Assembly: GCA_947568835.1 (NCBI GenBank)
Contig: OX387609.1
Span: 2,856,001-2,920,000 of the forward strand
DNA: 64,000 bases
Reading direction: 5' to 3'
Source: Protonemura montana
Lineage: Eukaryota > Arthropoda > Insecta > Plecoptera > Nemouridae
Below are positions 63,921 to 64,000 of the stretch, piece after piece (the stretch's first letter is position 1; every line of letters starts with the position of its first letter). A program made the position numbers and the translations under genes. The notes beneath the pieces are model-generated. The model worked only from the letters and a program-made list of their open reading frames with translations. It did not search any database and was not told where the DNA came from.

Positions 63921-64000
63921 GATTATATGGTGATGCGCGAAATCGCGAATTGTTCTTATCTCTTGTTATGCTTACAAATGAGTGCCATTCATTGAATTCC

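Overview
This is nuclear DNA from an invertebrate animal, most probably an arthropod. The genes are split by GT-AG introns. A telomere-type TTAGG block, the arthropod repeat, lies inside an intron. One gene is a clear arthropod-type misshapen kinase, and another encodes a protein of the mite group-7-allergen type. I cannot name the species. Most of the long open frames are chance or repeat-derived; the real coding sequence lies in short exons.

Layout. (1) About 5.8-21.7 kb, + strand: 3' part of an immunoglobulin-superfamily cell-surface gene. Nine exons join in phase and end in one hydrophobic segment with a very short tail. Upstream exons are not recognised. (2) 21.75-29.97 kb: a head-to-tail array of about five 1.68-kb units, each carrying three different tRNA-like modules on the minus strand. 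(3) 30.6-36.9 kb, + strand: a complete five-exon gene with TATA box and poly(A) signal, encoding a 253-aa secreted protein resembling group 7 mite allergens (TULIP/BPI-like lipid-binding fold). (4) 37.4-38.0 kb: a long TAGG microsatellite. (5) 39.5-63.4 kb, - strand: the 3' fourteen exons of misshapen (MAP4K4/TNIK/MINK orthologue), covering the proline-rich and charged linker and the whole citron-homology (CNH) domain. The kinase-domain exons lie beyond the right edge. Genes 3 and 5 are convergent.

The introns are rich in mobile and tandem DNA. There are 5S-rRNA-derived SINEs with target-site duplications and one to five tandem copies of their internal-promoter box. A foldback family is built round a tRNA-like core. 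A second foldback MITE family has at least nine copies. A hAT transposon has intact ends and an 8-bp target duplication but a decayed transposase. There is also a fragment of a LINE ORF1 and several minisatellites that recur at distant sites. A run of seven consecutive hairpins at 34.5-34.76 kb is not explained by any family I recognise.

The three genes have no evident functional link: one is for cell-surface recognition, one for a secreted lipid-binding-type protein, and one for a Ste20-family kinase of JNK and cytoskeletal signalling.
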